Origin: Edwardsiella tarda ATCC 15947 = NBRC 105688
Lineage (GTDB): Bacteria; Pseudomonadota; Gammaproteobacteria; Enterobacterales; Enterobacteriaceae
DNA length: 64,000 nucleotides
Assembly: GCF_003113495.2 (NCBI RefSeq)
Contig: NZ_CP084506.1
Span: 868,001 to 932,000, forward strand
Direction: 5' to 3'
This document shows, one piece after another, positions 39,226 through 49,268 of this stretch (its first letter is position 1; every line of letters begins with the position of its first letter). A model generated the notes under the pieces. That model saw only the letters and a list, made by a program, of their open reading frames with translations, had not been told where the DNA came from and ran no database searches. The position numbers were made by a program, and so were the translations under genes.

Positions 39226-40623
39226 ATGGTTACGCATCGTGCTAAGCGCAGCGTGCTGGCGCTTGCTGTTGCAGCGGCAACGCTGGGCACCGGCTTCATG
39301 GCGCCATCGCAGGCGAAGGCAGAAGGGTTCATTGACGATTCAACCATGACCGGTGGAATCTACTATTGGCAGCGCGAGCGTGATCGCAAGGATGTAGAGA
39401 CCGGCCAGTATAAGACTAACCTGTCGCATTCGACGTGGAACGCCAGTCTCGATTTCTCCTCCGGCTATGCCGCCGACTTTATCGGTGTGGATGTCGGCGC
39501 CTTCACCGCCATCGAGATGGCCGAGTCGGCTGAAAGTGGCCACCCGAACGAAATCGCCTTCTCCTCTATCAACAAAGCCTATGACGAAAACTACAGCGGC
39601 GATAAGAGCGGCATCAGCCTGTATAAGGCGGCCGCCAAGTTGAAGATGGGGCCGATGTGGGCGCGTATCGGTTGGATCCAACCGACGGGTCAGACGCTGA
39701 TCGCCCCGCACTGGAGCTTCATGCCGGGCACCTATCAGGGCTTCGAGACCGGGGCTAACTTCGATTTCGATACCGCCGGCGCGCTGAGCTTCTCCTATAT
39801 GTGGACCGACCGTTACAAGGCGCCATGGCACCTGGAGATGGACAAGTTCTATCAGGGTGGGCTGGGGGATAATCGCGGCGAAGAGGTGTCCTACCTGCAC
39901 TCCCTGGGCGGGAAGTATGACTTCAAGAACGGCCTGGTGCTGGAAGCGGCCTTCGGCCAGGCGCAGGGCTTTATGAATCAGTACTTCGCCAAGGGGACCT
40001 ACAAGTTCGACGTCGCCGGTAGCCCGCTGACCAGTAGCTACCAGTTCTACGGCGCGCACGATCGCATCTCCGATGCCAACAGCGCGGCCAATATCTATGA
40101 CGGCACCGCCTGGTTGCAAGCCCTGACCTTCGGTTACAAGCTCGGCCAGTTCGATCTGCGTCTGGAAGGGACCTGGGTGAAGGCGGAAGGTAAGCAGGGC
40201 TACTTCCTGCAGCGTATGACGCCGGCCTATGCCTCCTCCAACGGCCGCCTGGATATCTGGTGGGATAACCGTTCCGACTTCAACGCCAACGGTGAGAAAG
40301 CGGTCTTCGCCGGCGTGATGTATGACCTGAGCAAGTGGGACATGCCCGGGTGGGGCGTTGGTGCCTCCTATGTCTATGCTTGGGATGCCAAGCCGAACAG
40401 CACTTGGGCCGATCAGAGCGAGCGGGTGAAAGAGAGCGCCTATAGCCTGGATGCGATGTATGTGGTCCAAGACGGCCGCGCGAAAGGGACGATGTTTAAG
40501 CTGCACTACACCCAGTACGACAACCACTCCGACAACCCGAGCTGGGGCGGTGGTTACAACAACATGTTCCAGGATGAGCGTGACGTGAAGTTTATCGTCA
40601 TCGCACCGTTCACCGTATTCTGA
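39226..40623 (+). CDS. chiP: Chitooligosaccharide outer-membrane porin ChiP
   Basis: ChiP (YbfM) is an OprD-family outer-membrane channel for chitobiose and longer chitooligosaccharides. ATG 39226, behind AGAGGA, gives 465 residues (E. coli 468). The signal peptide ends near [10 protein letters not shown] (about residue 36). The mature part shows alternating amphipathic beta strands with many Trp/Tyr and ends in Phe (VIAPFTVF), the outer-membrane assembly signal. It heads a chiP-chiQ-chb operon with 57 nt to chiQ. It is likely controlled by ChiX, NagC and CRP. Confidence 0.95.
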   Translation: MVTHRAKRSVLALAVAAATLGTGFMAPSQAKAEGFIDDSTMTGGIYYWQRERDRKDVETGQYKTNLSHSTWNASLDFSSGYAADFIGVDVGAFTAIEMAESAESGHPNEIAFSSINKAYDENYSGDKSGISLYKAAAKLKMGPMWARIGWIQPTGQTLIAPHWSFMPGTYQGFETGANFDFDTAGALSFSYMWTDRYKAPWHLEMDKFYQGGLGDNRGEEVSYLHSLGGKYDFKNGLVLEAAFGQAQGFMNQYFAKGTYKFDVAGSPLTSSYQFYGAHDRISDANSAANIYDGTAWLQALTFGYKLGQFDLRLEGTWVKAEGKQGYFLQRMTPAYASSNGRLDIWWDNRSDFNANGEKAVFAGVMYDLSKWDMPGWGVGASYVYAWDAKPNSTWADQSERVKESAYSLDAMYVVQDGRAKGTMFKLHYTQYDNHSDNPSWGGGYNNMFQDERDVKFIVIAPFTVF

Positions 40624-40680
40624 GTTGATCCCCCCTCCGCACGCGCGGAGGGGCGTTAAGCGAATCAAGGGAGAGAGAAG

Positions 40681-41013
40681 ATGAAAGCGATTCTGGGTGT
40701 GGCCGTGGCCGCAATCGTATTGGCTGGCTGTGCGCAACCGAGCGCGCCGTCGCAGGATGGACAACTACTGAAGCAAGCCTATAGCAAGTGTATTGAAGAT
40801 TCGAAGGGCAACCATGACAAGGTCGCCTCCTGCAAGACGATTCTGGAGGTGATGAAACAGAGCCCGGCACAGGCGACATTCGCGCAGAAAGAGAGTGTGA
40901 GTGTGTTGAATTACCAACAGTGTATCGAGGCGGCGATGAGCGGCGCTGGCGATAACTACACCGCACGTTGCGGTACATTGTGGCAAGAAATCCGCGCCAG
41001 TAACGCGAACTGA
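40681..41013 (+). CDS. chiQ: Small lipoprotein ChiQ (YbfN)
   Basis: A 110-residue lipoprotein with signal and lipobox (VLAGC, Cys20), followed by a small helical domain with four more Cys residues (SKCIED, ASCKT, QQCIEA, ARCGT), probably two disulfides in the periplasm. It matches E. coli ChiQ in place and size. Its function is unknown, though it is always paired with the ChiP porin. chb starts 13 nt downstream. Confidence 0.92.
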   Translation: MKAILGVAVAAIVLAGCAQPSAPSQDGQLLKQAYSKCIEDSKGNHDKVASCKTILEVMKQSPAQATFAQKESVSVLNYQQCIEAAMSGAGDNYTARCGTLWQEIRASNAN

Positions 41014-41026
41014 GAGAAGGGAAGCG

Positions 41027-43699
41027 ATGATGATGAAAGGCTATAAACTGAGCGTAGTGGCGACGACCCTGGGTCTGTTGGGCATGAGTGGTATGGCGCA
41101 GGCGGATCAGCAACTGGTTGACCGCATCAGCAGCCAGGTGAAGGTGAACTATGCCGTTACCGATAACCGTGGCGCGGAGAATGGTGTCAACTGTGCCGCC
41201 CTGGGCGCGGACTGGGCCTCCTGTAATCAGGCGGTGATCAGCCTGACCAACGATGGTAACGCCATCGAGGGGAAAGATTGGGCCATCTATTTCCATAATA
41301 TTCGTCAGATCCTGAAGAGCGGCAACGATCAGTTCAAGATCACCTTCATTACCGGCGATCTGCATAAGATCGAGCCGACGGATAAGTTTAAGGGCTTTGC
41401 CGCCGGGGAACGCGTCGAGATCCCCATCGTCGGCGAATATTGGCAGTTATTCGAGAGCGACGTATTGCCGCGTTGGTATGTGACGTCGCCGGATGCGAAG
41501 CCGAAGGTGATCGCCAATACCGATACCGAAGATTTGAGCCAGTTCGTCACGCCGTTTACCGGTGACTTGTGGAAGCGTACCAAGGATGACAAGAACATCC
41601 TGATGACGCCGGAGAATCGCTTCGCCAAGAATGCCGATGTGAAGACCCTGCCGGCCTCTAGCCTGCGTGGTCAGATCATGCCGACGCCGACGACCTTGAA
41701 GGTACATCAGCAGGATGCCGACCTGGCACGTGGTGTGAGTCTGGATCTGACGGTACTGAACACGGCCAGTGCCGACGTCATCAAGGCGCGCCTGACCCAG
41801 TTGGGCGTGAAGCAGGTCAAGGGGGGCTATCCGATCAAAGCCCAGATCGCCACCAAAGCGTTTAAGGGCGAGATGGCGGTACCGGGCGCCTATCAGTTGA
41901 AGATCGGTACCAAGGGTGCCGAGGTGACCGGTTACGACCAGGCGGGTGTCTTCTACGGTCTGCAATCCATTCTGTCGCTGTTGCCAGCCGATGGCAGCGC
42001 TAAGATCGCGACGCTGGACGCCGAGGATGCGCCGCGCTTCCAGTACCGTGGTATCGAGCTGGATGTGGGACGTAACTTCCATTCACTGGCTTCCATCGAG
42101 CGTCTGCTGGATCAGATGGCCGCCTATAAGCTGAACAAATTCCACTTCCATCTGACGGATGATGAAGGGTGGCGTATTGAGATCCCGGGGCTGCCGGAAC
42201 TGACCGAGATCGGCGGTAAGCGCTGCCACGATCTGAGCGAGCAGACGTGCCTGCTGCCGCAGTTGGGCTCAGGCCCAGATAGCGACAACAATGGCAGCGG
42301 CTACTTCACCCGTGCCGACTATATCAAGCTGCTGAAATATGCTCAGGCACGCCAGATTGAGGTGATCCCAGAGATCGACATGCCGGCCCACGCCCGTGCG
42401 GCGGTGGTGGCGATGGAGGCGCGTTATAACAAGCTGAAGGCGGCAGGCGACGAGAAGGGCGCTAACGAGTACCGCCTGCTGGATCCGACCGATGACTCCA
42501 ACACCACCTCGGTGCAGTTCTACGATCGCCACAGCTACCTCAACCCGTGCCTGGACTCCTCCAAGCGCTTCGTGGATAAGGTGATCGGCGAAATCGCCCA
42601 GATGCACCGCGAGGCGGGTCAACCGCTGACCACTTGGCACTTCGGTGGTGACGAGGCGAAGAACATCCGCTTAGGGCCGGGTTACACCGACGTGAACAAG
42701 CCGGAAGCGGGCAAGGGGATGATCGACCTGAGCAAAGAGGACAAGCCGTGGGCTAAGTCCCAGATGTGTCAGGCGATGATCAAAGAGGGCAAGGTGGCCG
42801 ATATGGAGCACCTACCGAGCTACTTCGCCGTTGAAGTCAGCAAGATGGTCAAGGATCACGGCATCGGCAAGATGCAGGCCTGGCAGGATGGCCTGAAGGA
42901 TGCCAAGGATGCCAAGGCCTTCGCGACGCCGCGCGTCGGGGTGAACTTCTGGGATACCCTGTATTGGGGTGGTTTCGATTCGGCCAACGATTGGGCGAAT
43001 AAAGGCTATGAGGTGATCATCTCCAGCCCGGATTATGTCTACATGGACTTCCCGTATGAGGTGAACCCGAAAGAGAACGGTTACTACTGGGGTACCCGCT
43101 TTAACGATGAGCGTAAGATCTTCGCCTTCGCGCCGGATAACCTGCCGCAGAACGCCGAAACATCGGTCGATCGCGACGGTAACTACTTCAGCGCCAAGAG
43201 TGACAAGCCGTGGCCGGGCGCCTATGGCCTCTCCGCGCAGCTGTGGAGCGAGGTGGTGCGTACCGACGACATGATGGAGTACAAGATCTATCCGCGCATC
43301 ATGGCGGTGGCCGAGCGCGCCTGGCATCAGGCGGGTTGGGAGCAGCCGTATCAGGCGGGTCGTGAGTATAAGGGCGGCGAGACTCACCTGGTCGATCAGC
43401 AGGCTCTGCTGAAGGATTGGCAGCGTTTCGCCAACCTGATGGGACAGCGTGAACTGGCGAAGATGGATAAGTCTGGCGTGGCCTATCGTGTACCGCAGCC
43501 GGGGGCGCGTGTGGTCGACGGCAAGCTGGAGACCAACGTGGCGATGCCGGGTCTGGTGGTTGAGTACTCCATCGACGGCGGTAAACACTGGCAGCGTTAC
43601 GATGCCAAGGCGAAGCCGGCCGTGAGTGGTGAGGTACAGGTCCGTACCGTATCGCCGGATGGCAAGCGCTTTAGCCGCGTCGAGTCCGTCAAGTCCTAA
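41027..43699 (+). CDS. chb: Chitobiase / beta-N-acetylhexosaminidase (GH20)
   Basis: The enzyme cleaves chitobiose and chitooligosaccharides to GlcNAc in the periplasm or at the surface. The 890-residue precursor has a signal peptide ending near GMAQA|DQQ (about residue 26). An N-terminal carbohydrate-binding-like CHB domain is followed by a GH20b domain, a (beta/alpha)8 catalytic domain (from about 335) and a C-terminal Ig-like domain. The catalytic pair is Asp542-Glu543 in HFGGDEAKN. Size and domains equal Serratia chitobiase (885 aa), which also follows chiPQ. E. coli lacks this third gene. The released GlcNAc feeds NagE and NagBA in this same window. Confidence 0.96.
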   Translation: MMMKGYKLSVVATTLGLLGMSGMAQADQQLVDRISSQVKVNYAVTDNRGAENGVNCAALGADWASCNQAVISLTNDGNAIEGKDWAIYFHNIRQILKSGNDQFKITFITGDLHKIEPTDKFKGFAAGERVEIPIVGEYWQLFESDVLPRWYVTSPDAKPKVIANTDTEDLSQFVTPFTGDLWKRTKDDKNILMTPENRFAKNADVKTLPASSLRGQIMPTPTTLKVHQQDADLARGVSLDLTVLNTASADVIKARLTQLGVKQVKGGYPIKAQIATKAFKGEMAVPGAYQLKIGTKGAEVTGYDQAGVFYGLQSILSLLPADGSAKIATLDAEDAPRFQYRGIELDVGRNFHSLASIERLLDQMAAYKLNKFHFHLTDDEGWRIEIPGLPELTEIGGKRCHDLSEQTCLLPQLGSGPDSDNNGSGYFTRADYIKLLKYAQARQIEVIPEIDMPAHARAAVVAMEARYNKLKAAGDEKGANEYRLLDPTDDSNTTSVQFYDRHSYLNPCLDSSKRFVDKVIGEIAQMHREAGQPLTTWHFGGDEAKNIRLGPGYTDVNKPEAGKGMIDLSKEDKPWAKSQMCQAMIKEGKVADMEHLPSYFAVEVSKMVKDHGIGKMQAWQDGLKDAKDAKAFATPRVGVNFWDTLYWGGFDSANDWANKGYEVIISSPDYVYMDFPYEVNPKENGYYWGTRFNDERKIFAFAPDNLPQNAETSVDRDGNYFSAKSDKPWPGAYGLSAQLWSEVVRTDDMMEYKIYPRIMAVAERAWHQAGWEQPYQAGREYKGGETHLVDQQALLKDWQRFANLMGQRELAKMDKSGVAYRVPQPGARVVDGKLETNVAMPGLVVEYSIDGGKHWQRYDAKAKPAVSGEVQVRTVSPDGKRFSRVESVKS

Positions 43700-43726
43700 C
43701 GGCTCGCGAGGACGTTACCCTCTCAT

Positions 43727-43749
43727 GCCCCCGCTTGCGCGGGGGCTTT
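43727..43749 (+). terminator. First terminator after chb
   Basis: GCCCCCGC (43727-43734) pairs with GCGGGGGC (43739-43746) around TTGC. Only TTT follows, so termination may be incomplete. Confidence 0.65.
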
Positions 43750-43817
43750 CGCGGTGCGGCCCTTCGGCCCTCGCTGCGCAGAACTTTCCGATTTCGAACT
43801 GAGTAGTAAGTAGTGAT

Positions 43818-43844
43818 TGCCCTCATCATGAGGGCATTTTTTTT
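43818..43844 (+). terminator. Second, stronger terminator after chb
   Basis: TGCCCTCAT (43818-43826) pairs with ATGAGGGCA (43828-43836), running directly into eight T. Confidence 0.88.
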
Positions 43845-43994
43845 ATCCCGACATAAGCCTCCGCCTAGGGTGGGGGGCCGCGACAGGTATTGGCTCTGCC
43901 TTATTGTCTTTGGATTTAACGCGTTCAGAACAGGCCGCGCCTTTTTGTGAGGGCCTTTAACCCGTCCCGATGGGCGCCATCCTATCCGATGGCG

Positions 43995-44019
43995 AAAAAA
44001 AACGGCCTCATAGGGCCGT
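43995..44019 (-). terminator. Terminator after fur
   Basis: On the minus strand ACGGCC and GGCCGT (44002-44007 and 44014-44019) form the stem, followed by eight T (43995-44002). Confidence 0.85.
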
Positions 44020-44041
44020 ATATGGAACGCCGTAGACGCCG

Positions 44042-44506
44042 TTATGCCTTCTCGTCATGTAGCGACTCGTCGTTACGGCAGTCGCCCTCGCCATCGGCCC
44101 CGGAAGCGCAGTGACCATACAGATAGAGGCTGTGGTTGGTCAGCTGGATGCCGTGCTTCTTGGCGATCTCCTGCTGGCGTTTCTCGATGGACTCATCACT
44201 AAACTCGATCACCTTGCCACAATCCAGGCAGATCAGATGATCATGGTGATGCTGTTGGGTCAGTTCGAAGACTGACTTACCGCCCTCGAAGTTGTGGCGG
44301 GTGACGATGCCTGCATCGTCGAACTGGTTTAGTACACGGTAGACCGTGGCCAGACCGATCTCCTCACCCATATCGATCAGCTTCTTATATAACTCTTCGG
44401 CACTGACATGATGACACACGGGATCTTGCAGTACTTCCAGAATCTTGAGACGGGGAAGCGTGACTTTCAGGCCAGCTTTCTTTAGCGCAATATTGTTGTC
44501 AGTCAT
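44042..44506 (-). CDS. fur: Ferric uptake regulator Fur
   Basis: Fur represses iron-acquisition genes when bound to ferrous iron. The 154-residue protein has the winged-helix domain (about 1-80, including GLATVYRVLNQFDDAGIV), the His-rich metal site QQHHHDHLICLDCGKVIEF and a second Cys pair near the C-terminus (HCASGADGEGDC). It is 6 residues longer than E. coli Fur, with the difference in the C-terminal tail. It is downstream of fldA on the same strand and has its own promoter. Confidence 0.98.
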   Translation of the reverse strand: MTDNNIALKKAGLKVTLPRLKILEVLQDPVCHHVSAEELYKKLIDMGEEIGLATVYRVLNQFDDAGIVTRHNFEGGKSVFELTQQHHHDHLICLDCGKVIEFSDESIEKRQQEIAKKHGIQLTNHSLYLYGHCASGADGEGDCRNDESLHDEKA

Positions 44507-44578
44507 TCGGATTCTGTCCTGTCACAGAGCCCGGCAGAACCTAGAGGCCGCTGCCGAACAGAAATAATAGTGAGTTTG

Positions 44579-44607
44579 ATTATAAGGCCGATAGGCGGAA
44601 ATGGGAA
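44579..44607 (-). promoter_or_regulatory. fur promoter
   Basis: A perfect TATAAT (44579-44584) and TTCCCA (44602-44607, four of six) with a 17-nt spacer, about 70 nt before the fur ATG. No convincing long uof-like leader ORF follows. Confidence 0.7.
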
Positions 44608-44733
44608 CCGCGCCGCCGCCGCCCCGCGCGGGGGATAGGGACGGAATAAACAGGAGAGTATCAGTATAATCAGGAGGATAGGGAGAAAAGACGCGATGAT
44701 TAGTCAGGGTATCGTTTTTATTGATGGCTGGGA

Positions 44734-44775
44734 TACCTGCCGGCTATCAGACGCCAAGCTGGCGACCGGCAGGTA
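44734..44775. repeat. 10-bp inverted repeat with nested hairpin after fldA
   Basis: TACCTGCCGG (44734-44743) is the exact reverse complement of CCGGCAGGTA (44766-44775). The loop contains CGCCA and TGGCG, forming an inner stem. It begins 11 nt after the fldA stop, without a T-run. Confidence 0.7.
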
Positions 44776-44786
44776 CCCGTGAGGGA

Positions 44787-45314
44787 TTAACCCAGGATCT
44801 CGGCCAGATGCATCTCGGCGCTGATCTGTTTTACCCAGGCGTCGACGCGCTCGGCGGTCAGTTCCGGTTGGCGATCTTCATCGATGGCCAGGCCAACGAA
44901 GGTCTCGTTATCCACCAGCGCCTTGGACGCCTCGAAGTGGTAACCAGCGGTCGGCCAGTGCCCAACCAGGGTCGCGCCACGCGCTTCGACCAGATCGCGG
45001 ATGGTGCCCATCGCGTCACAGAAGTACTCGGCATAGTCCTCCTGATCACCGCAACCAAACAGGGCGACCAGCTTGCCAGAGAAGTCGATCTCTTCCAGGG
45101 TGGGGAAGAAGTCATCCCAATCACACTGTGCCTCGCCGTAGTACCAGGTCGGGATACCGAGCAGCAGAATGTCGAACGCGGCGAGATCTTCTTTGCTGCT
45201 TTTGGCAATGTCATGAACTTCCGCAACGTCTTTACCCAGTTGCTTCTGGATCATCTTAGCAATGTTTTCCGTGTTGCCGGTGTCGCTGCCAAAGAAAATA
45301 CCTACGATTGCCAT
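44787..45314 (-). CDS. fldA: Flavodoxin I
   Basis: FldA is the essential low-potential FMN electron carrier serving BioB, IspG/H, MetH and radical enzymes. The 175-residue long-chain flavodoxin has the FMN phosphate loop GSDTGNTENIA (about 9-19) and the flavin-flanking WYYG (57-60) region. Length is the E. coli one. It lies upstream of fur in the usual fldA-fur order. Confidence 0.97.
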   Translation of the reverse strand: MAIVGIFFGSDTGNTENIAKMIQKQLGKDVAEVHDIAKSSKEDLAAFDILLLGIPTWYYGEAQCDWDDFFPTLEEIDFSGKLVALFGCGDQEDYAEYFCDAMGTIRDLVEARGATLVGHWPTAGYHFEASKALVDNETFVGLAIDEDRQPELTAERVDAWVKQISAEMHLAEILG

Positions 45315-45508
45315 ATCGCGAATTTACCTTTTATCTCAGAAATTGAATCAGGCTGTGTGCCGCCGCCACGGGAACCCACCGGGTGTGGCCGTGGGCGAGC
45401 GTCGCTACCAGCCTACCTACCAGTCGATACTATAACACCTTTGGCATCACGCCTTTATCGTCATTGTGCGTTGCGCCGCCGGTGTCTGGATGAGGCGTGC
45501 TTCGCCGC

Positions 45509-45787
45509 TCAGTCGTGCGTCGGTAGCTGACTGAGCAGCATCTGCTCGATCAGCTCGCTGCGGCTGATATTACGCTCGTGCGCCAGGCGATTGAGGATGG
45601 CTACCGCCTCCTCGTTCATCTTCAACTCGACGCGGCGTAGCCCCTTGACCCGATCGCGGCGCAGCTGGTTACGCTTATTGATCCGCAACTGCTCTTCCCG
45701 GGAGAGCGGGTTGGTTTTAGGACGACCTGGACGACGTTCATCCGCGAACAGATCGAGCGTCGTGCGGTCCGTTTGTTCTTTGGCCAT
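45509..45787 (-). CDS. ybfE: YbfE, small ribbon-helix-helix-like protein
   Basis: ATG 45787 (MAKEQTDRTTLDLFADERRP) gives 92 residues, against 97 in E. coli; upstream ATGs add unrelated residues. The N-terminus is basic (RRPGRPKTNPLSREEQLRINKRNQ) and the C-terminal half resembles a ribbon-helix-helix fold (RVELKMNEEAVAILNRLAHERNISRSELIEQML). In E. coli it is described as LexA-regulated. I find no CTG-N10-CAG box upstream here. A GAGCGCGG/CCGCGCTC hairpin (45817-45837) sits just upstream. Function unknown; possibly DNA-binding. Confidence 0.88.
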   Translation of the reverse strand: MAKEQTDRTTLDLFADERRPGRPKTNPLSREEQLRINKRNQLRRDRVKGLRRVELKMNEEAVAILNRLAHERNISRSELIEQMLLSQLPTHD

Positions 45788-45816
45788 ATTCAGGTAGCGG
45801 TACTGCAAGGAGAAGA

Positions 45817-45837
45817 GAGCGCGGGAAATCCGCGCTC
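45817..45837 (-). repeat. Hairpin in the ybfF-ybfE gap
   Basis: GAGCGCGG (45817-45824) pairs with CCGCGCTC (45830-45837). A pyrimidine-rich tail (TCTTCTCCTT) follows on the minus strand, a weak terminator or attenuator just before ybfE. Confidence 0.5.
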
Positions 45838-45987
45838 CGATTAACATATATTCGGGATTTTCCCCATCGGCAGCGTGCATTGACCTGCCGTCGATTTTAG
45901 CGCGCCATCATACCCTAGGGAGCGCAGCAGCGACAATCCTTTCTCGGCCTGGCGTGGATGGCGTGTGTTTCGCGCCGCTACCGGTGG

Positions 45988-46779
45988 TTATCGCGACGCC
46001 TCGTCAGGGGTATCGAGGAAGCGATGCAGCACATGGAGTACCTTTTCCGGCTGTTCGGCGTGCAACCAATGACCGGTACCATAGATGACATGGGCGCGGG
46101 CATGGGGAAATTGGCGCAGGATCGCCGGACGGTAGTCATCGAGCAGGTAGGGGGAGTCGGCACCCTTGATAAACAGTGTATCGCCCGGATGGGGCGGTTG
46201 CTCATCCCAGCCGAGGATGGCGGGGTAGTGCTGGTCTAGTGCCGTCAGGTTAAAGCGCCATTGGCCGCGATGGAAGGATTTCAGCAGGAACTGCACCACG
46301 CCCTCCGACTGGAGATAGCGGCGCAGGATTGCGGCGGCCTGCGGGCGTGTCTCGACGGCGGCCTCCTCTACCGCATAGAGGGCGGCGAAGACCGCATCGT
46401 GGCGGCGAGTCGGGTAGGCGACCGGGGCCATGTCCAGCACCGCCAGGCGGCGCACCTGCTGCGGATGGCGTAACGCCAGACGCATCGCCGCCTTGCCGCC
46501 CATCGAGTGGCCGATGATGTCCATCGGTGCCAGATCGTAATGGGCGATCAGCGCGGCAAGATCCTCGGCCATCAGATCGTAACTCATCTGTGGGGTGTGG
46601 CCGGAGAGACCATGATTACGTAAGTCGACCTGCAACACGTCGCGGTCGCGTTTCAGTTCGCGCGCGAGTAGCCCTAAATTGTCCAAGGAGCCAAAGAGTC
46701 CGTGGATCAGTAGCAACGGAGGATAACGTCGCGTCTGTTGTGCAGGATGCAGCTGGTGGTTCAGGTGTAGGATCATCAT
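45988..46779 (-). CDS. ybfF: Alpha/beta-hydrolase esterase YbfF
   Basis: A 263-residue cytoplasmic esterase that hydrolyses acyl-CoA and malonyl-CoA-type esters in vitro in E. coli. Visible motifs are the oxyanion HGLFGSLDN (about 26-34), the nucleophile elbow GHSMGGKA with Ser near residue 93, and the C-terminal catalytic His in GTGHWLHAE. It is divergent from seqA with 189 bp between, as in E. coli. Confidence 0.95.
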   Translation of the reverse strand: MMILHLNHQLHPAQQTRRYPPLLLIHGLFGSLDNLGLLARELKRDRDVLQVDLRNHGLSGHTPQMSYDLMAEDLAALIAHYDLAPMDIIGHSMGGKAAMRLALRHPQQVRRLAVLDMAPVAYPTRRHDAVFAALYAVEEAAVETRPQAAAILRRYLQSEGVVQFLLKSFHRGQWRFNLTALDQHYPAILGWDEQPPHPGDTLFIKGADSPYLLDDYRPAILRQFPHARAHVIYGTGHWLHAEQPEKVLHVLHRFLDTPDEASR

Positions 46780-46968
46780 TCAACGAATTGTAGGTGGAAT
46801 GTTACCATTAGGTTACCACAGGCGTAGGCCGATTGTCCGTCGCGGGATAGCCGCGCATGACACCACAAAATGCGTCTTAATCGCCTCGGCGTGGCGCTAA
46901 ACGCTATCCGCTCACGGCGTTTGACCTTATAATCCAGGCTGACTGAGTAGCAAAAGTACTGGATAACG

Positions 46969-47499
46969 ATGAAAACGATTGAAGTCGATGAGGAGCTTTA
47001 CCGCTATATTGCCAGCCACACCCAGCGTATTGGCGAGAGTGCTTCCGACATTCTGCGCCGGCTGTTGAAGGTCGGCATGGAGAATAAGACGGCCAACGTC
47101 GCCGCCCCGCTCCCGGTAGCCCCCCTGGCTATTCGCGCGCCGCAACCGCAGGATCGCGTGCGTAGCGTGCGCGAATTGCTGTTGTCGGACGAATACGCAG
47201 AACAGAACAGAGCGGTCGGCCGCTTCATGCTGGTGTTGACCACGCTCTACCATATTGACGCCGAAGGGTTTGCGGCGGCAACGGATGCCCTGCATGGGCG
47301 CACCCGCGTCTACTTTGCCGGCGATAGGAACACGCTGTTGCAGAGTGGCAACCACACGAAACCCAAGCAAGTCCCCGACACCCCTTATTGGGTGATCACC
47401 AATACCAACTCGGGTCGTAAGCGCGCCATGATTGAACATATCATGCAAGCGATGCAGTTCCCTGGGGAGCTGATCGAGAAAGTTTGCGGCACAATCTAA
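46969..47499 (+). CDS. seqA: Replication-initiation negative modulator SeqA
   Basis: SeqA binds hemimethylated GATC sites and sequesters new origins. The 176-residue protein begins with the multimerisation domain (MKTIEVDEELYRYIASHTQR, about 1-35), then a linker (36-60), then the DNA-binding domain including the conserved GRTRVYFA and YWVITNTNSGRKR. pgm follows after 29 nt, the usual coupling. Confidence 0.97.
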   Translation: MKTIEVDEELYRYIASHTQRIGESASDILRRLLKVGMENKTANVAAPLPVAPLAIRAPQPQDRVRSVRELLLSDEYAEQNRAVGRFMLVLTTLYHIDAEGFAAATDALHGRTRVYFAGDRNTLLQSGNHTKPKQVPDTPYWVITNTNSGRKRAMIEHIMQAMQFPGELIEKVCGTI

Positions 47500-47528
47500 T
47501 GAATAACAAGCGTTAGGGAGAAGCGCAG

Positions 47529-49169
47529 ATGGCAAATCACCCGCGCGCCGGGCAGCCTGCCCGGCAGAGCGATTTGATCAATGTGGCTCAGCTGGTTGCA
47601 CAGTATTACAGCCTGCGTCCGCAGGTGGATAATCCGGCTCATGCCGTGAAGTTTGGTACCTCCGGCCACCGGGGGAGCGCTCAGCGCCAGAGCTTCAATG
47701 AGGCACATATCCTGGCCATCGCCCAGGCCATCGCCGAGGTGCGTAAGGCCAATGGCGTCACCGGCCCCTGCTTCGTTGGTAAGGATACCCATGCCCTTTC
47801 CGAGCCGGCCTTTATCAGCGTGCTGGAGGTATTGAGCGCGAATGGCGTCGAGGTGGTGGTGCAGGAGAACAATGGCTTCACGCCGACGCCCGCGGTGTCG
47901 CATGCCATTCTGACGCATAATCGCCACGGCGGCGCGCTGGCCGACGGGATTGTCATCACCCCTTCTCATAATCCTCCGGAAGATGGCGGCATCAAATACA
48001 ACCCAACCAACGGCGGTCCGGCTGACACCAACCTGACTCAGGTGATCGAGCAGCGCGCGAATCAGCTGTTGGCCGCGGATCTGGCGGGCGTGAAGCGCCT
48101 GACCCTGGCGGCCGCCTGGCGCAGTGGGCAGATCCATGCGCGCGATCTGGTACAGCCTTATGTCGAAGATTTGCGTGATATCGTCGACATGCCGGCCATC
48201 CAGCGTGCCGGGCTGAAGCTGGGTGTCGATCCGCTCGGTGGCTCCGGCATCGAGTATTGGCAGCGTATCGGCGAGCATTACGGTCTGGATCTGACCCTGG
48301 TCAACGACCATATCGATCAGACCTTCCGTTTCATGCACCTGGACCACGATGGCGTGATCCGTATGGATTGCTCCTCCGAGAGCGCCATGGCGGGTCTGTT
48401 GGCGTTGCGTGACCGTTTCGATCTGGCCTTTGCCAACGATCCGGACTACGACCGCCACGGCATCGTGACGCCTGCCGGATTGATGAACCCGAACCACTAT
48501 CTGGCCGTTGCCATCGACTACCTGTTCCGTCATCGCCCGCAGTGGGGGGCCGAGGTTGCCGTCGGTAAGACCCTGGTCTCCAGCGCGATGATCGATCGAG
48601 TGGTCAAGGCGCTCGATCGCCGTCTGGTCGAGGTTCCGGTCGGCTTCAAGTGGTTCGTCGATGGCTTATTTGATGGCAGTCTGGGCTTTGGCGGAGAAGA
48701 GAGCGCCGGTGCCTCCTTCTTGCGCTTCAACGGTACGCCGTGGTCCACTGATAAGGATGGCATCATCCTGTGTCTGCTGGCGGCGGAGATCACCGCACAG
48801 ACCGGTAAGAATCCACAGCAACACTACGCTGCGCTGGCTGAGCGTTTCGGCTCACCGAGTTATAACCGCCTGCAAGCGCCGGCGACGCATGCCCAGAAGG
48901 CCGCCTTGTCTCGCCTCTCTCCCGAGATGGTGCAGGCCGATCGGTTGGCCGGCGACCCGATCACCGCACGCTTGACCCGTGCGCCGGGTAACGATGCGCC
49001 GATCGGGGGGCTGAAGATCATGACCGACAACGGGTGGTTCGCTGCGCGTCCTTCCGGTACCGAGGAAGCTTACAAGATTTACTGTGAAAGCTTCTTGGGG
49101 GCAGAGCATCGCCAACGTATTGAGAAAGAGGCGGTCGATATTGTTAGCGCCGTATTGGCTAACGCCTAA
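47529..49169 (+). CDS. pgm: Phosphoglucomutase
   Basis: Pgm converts glucose-1-P and glucose-6-P, linking glycolysis with UDP-glucose, LPS and glycogen synthesis. The 546-residue alpha-D-phosphohexomutase has the catalytic serine loop [12 protein letters not shown] (Ser near 146), the metal loop DPDYDRHG, the sugar loop GGEESAGAS and the phosphate loop RPSGTEE at the C-terminus. Length is the E. coli one. Confidence 0.97.
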   Translation: MANHPRAGQPARQSDLINVAQLVAQYYSLRPQVDNPAHAVKFGTSGHRGSAQRQSFNEAHILAIAQAIAEVRKANGVTGPCFVGKDTHALSEPAFISVLEVLSANGVEVVVQENNGFTPTPAVSHAILTHNRHGGALADGIVITPSHNPPEDGGIKYNPTNGGPADTNLTQVIEQRANQLLAADLAGVKRLTLAAAWRSGQIHARDLVQPYVEDLRDIVDMPAIQRAGLKLGVDPLGGSGIEYWQRIGEHYGLDLTLVNDHIDQTFRFMHLDHDGVIRMDCSSESAMAGLLALRDRFDLAFANDPDYDRHGIVTPAGLMNPNHYLAVAIDYLFRHRPQWGAEVAVGKTLVSSAMIDRVVKALDRRLVEVPVGFKWFVDGLFDGSLGFGGEESAGASFLRFNGTPWSTDKDGIILCLLAAEITAQTGKNPQQHYAALAERFGSPSYNRLQAPATHAQKAALSRLSPEMVQADRLAGDPITARLTRAPGNDAPIGGLKIMTDNGWFAARPSGTEEAYKIYCESFLGAEHRQRIEKEAVDIVSAVLANA

Positions 49170-49197
49170 TCGCCGCTGCTCGTCTGATAGCCTGACC

Positions 49198-49225
49198 AAC
49201 GCCGCGCCTTGCGCGGCGTTGTTTT
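49198..49225 (+). terminator. Terminator after pgm
   Basis: AACGCCGCGC (49198-49207) pairs with GCGCGGCGTT (49211-49220) around CTT. GTTTT follows. It lies between convergent pgm and kdpE. Confidence 0.8.
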
Positions 49226-49268
49226 ATCGCGCGCAACGGCCCGGTTGAGGCGCGGGGCCTCCTTGGCT

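Larger units (their letters stand above)
43700..44041. other. chb-fur convergent intergenic region
   Basis: This 342-bp gap between convergent chb and fur has no supportable gene. It carries three hairpin terminators (two on plus, one on minus) and a CGCCATC/GATGGCG hairpin (43975-43994). The double plus-strand terminator is unusual and is discussed as a finding. Confidence 0.6.

Noticed and set aside
39340..40764. 474-codon minus-strand frame over chiP and chiQ
   Set aside because: Shadow of chiP; low-complexity composition and no recognisable domain.
44507..44560. uof-like leader ORF translationally coupled to fur
   Set aside because: The frame that overlaps the fur start is closed by TAG and could have at most 13 codons from CTG, or 8 from GTG, so a real E. 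coli-type uof is not supported.
45788..45987. LexA box upstream of ybfE
   Set aside because: I looked for CTG-N10-CAG and found none near the start, although E. coli ybfE is described as SOS-regulated.
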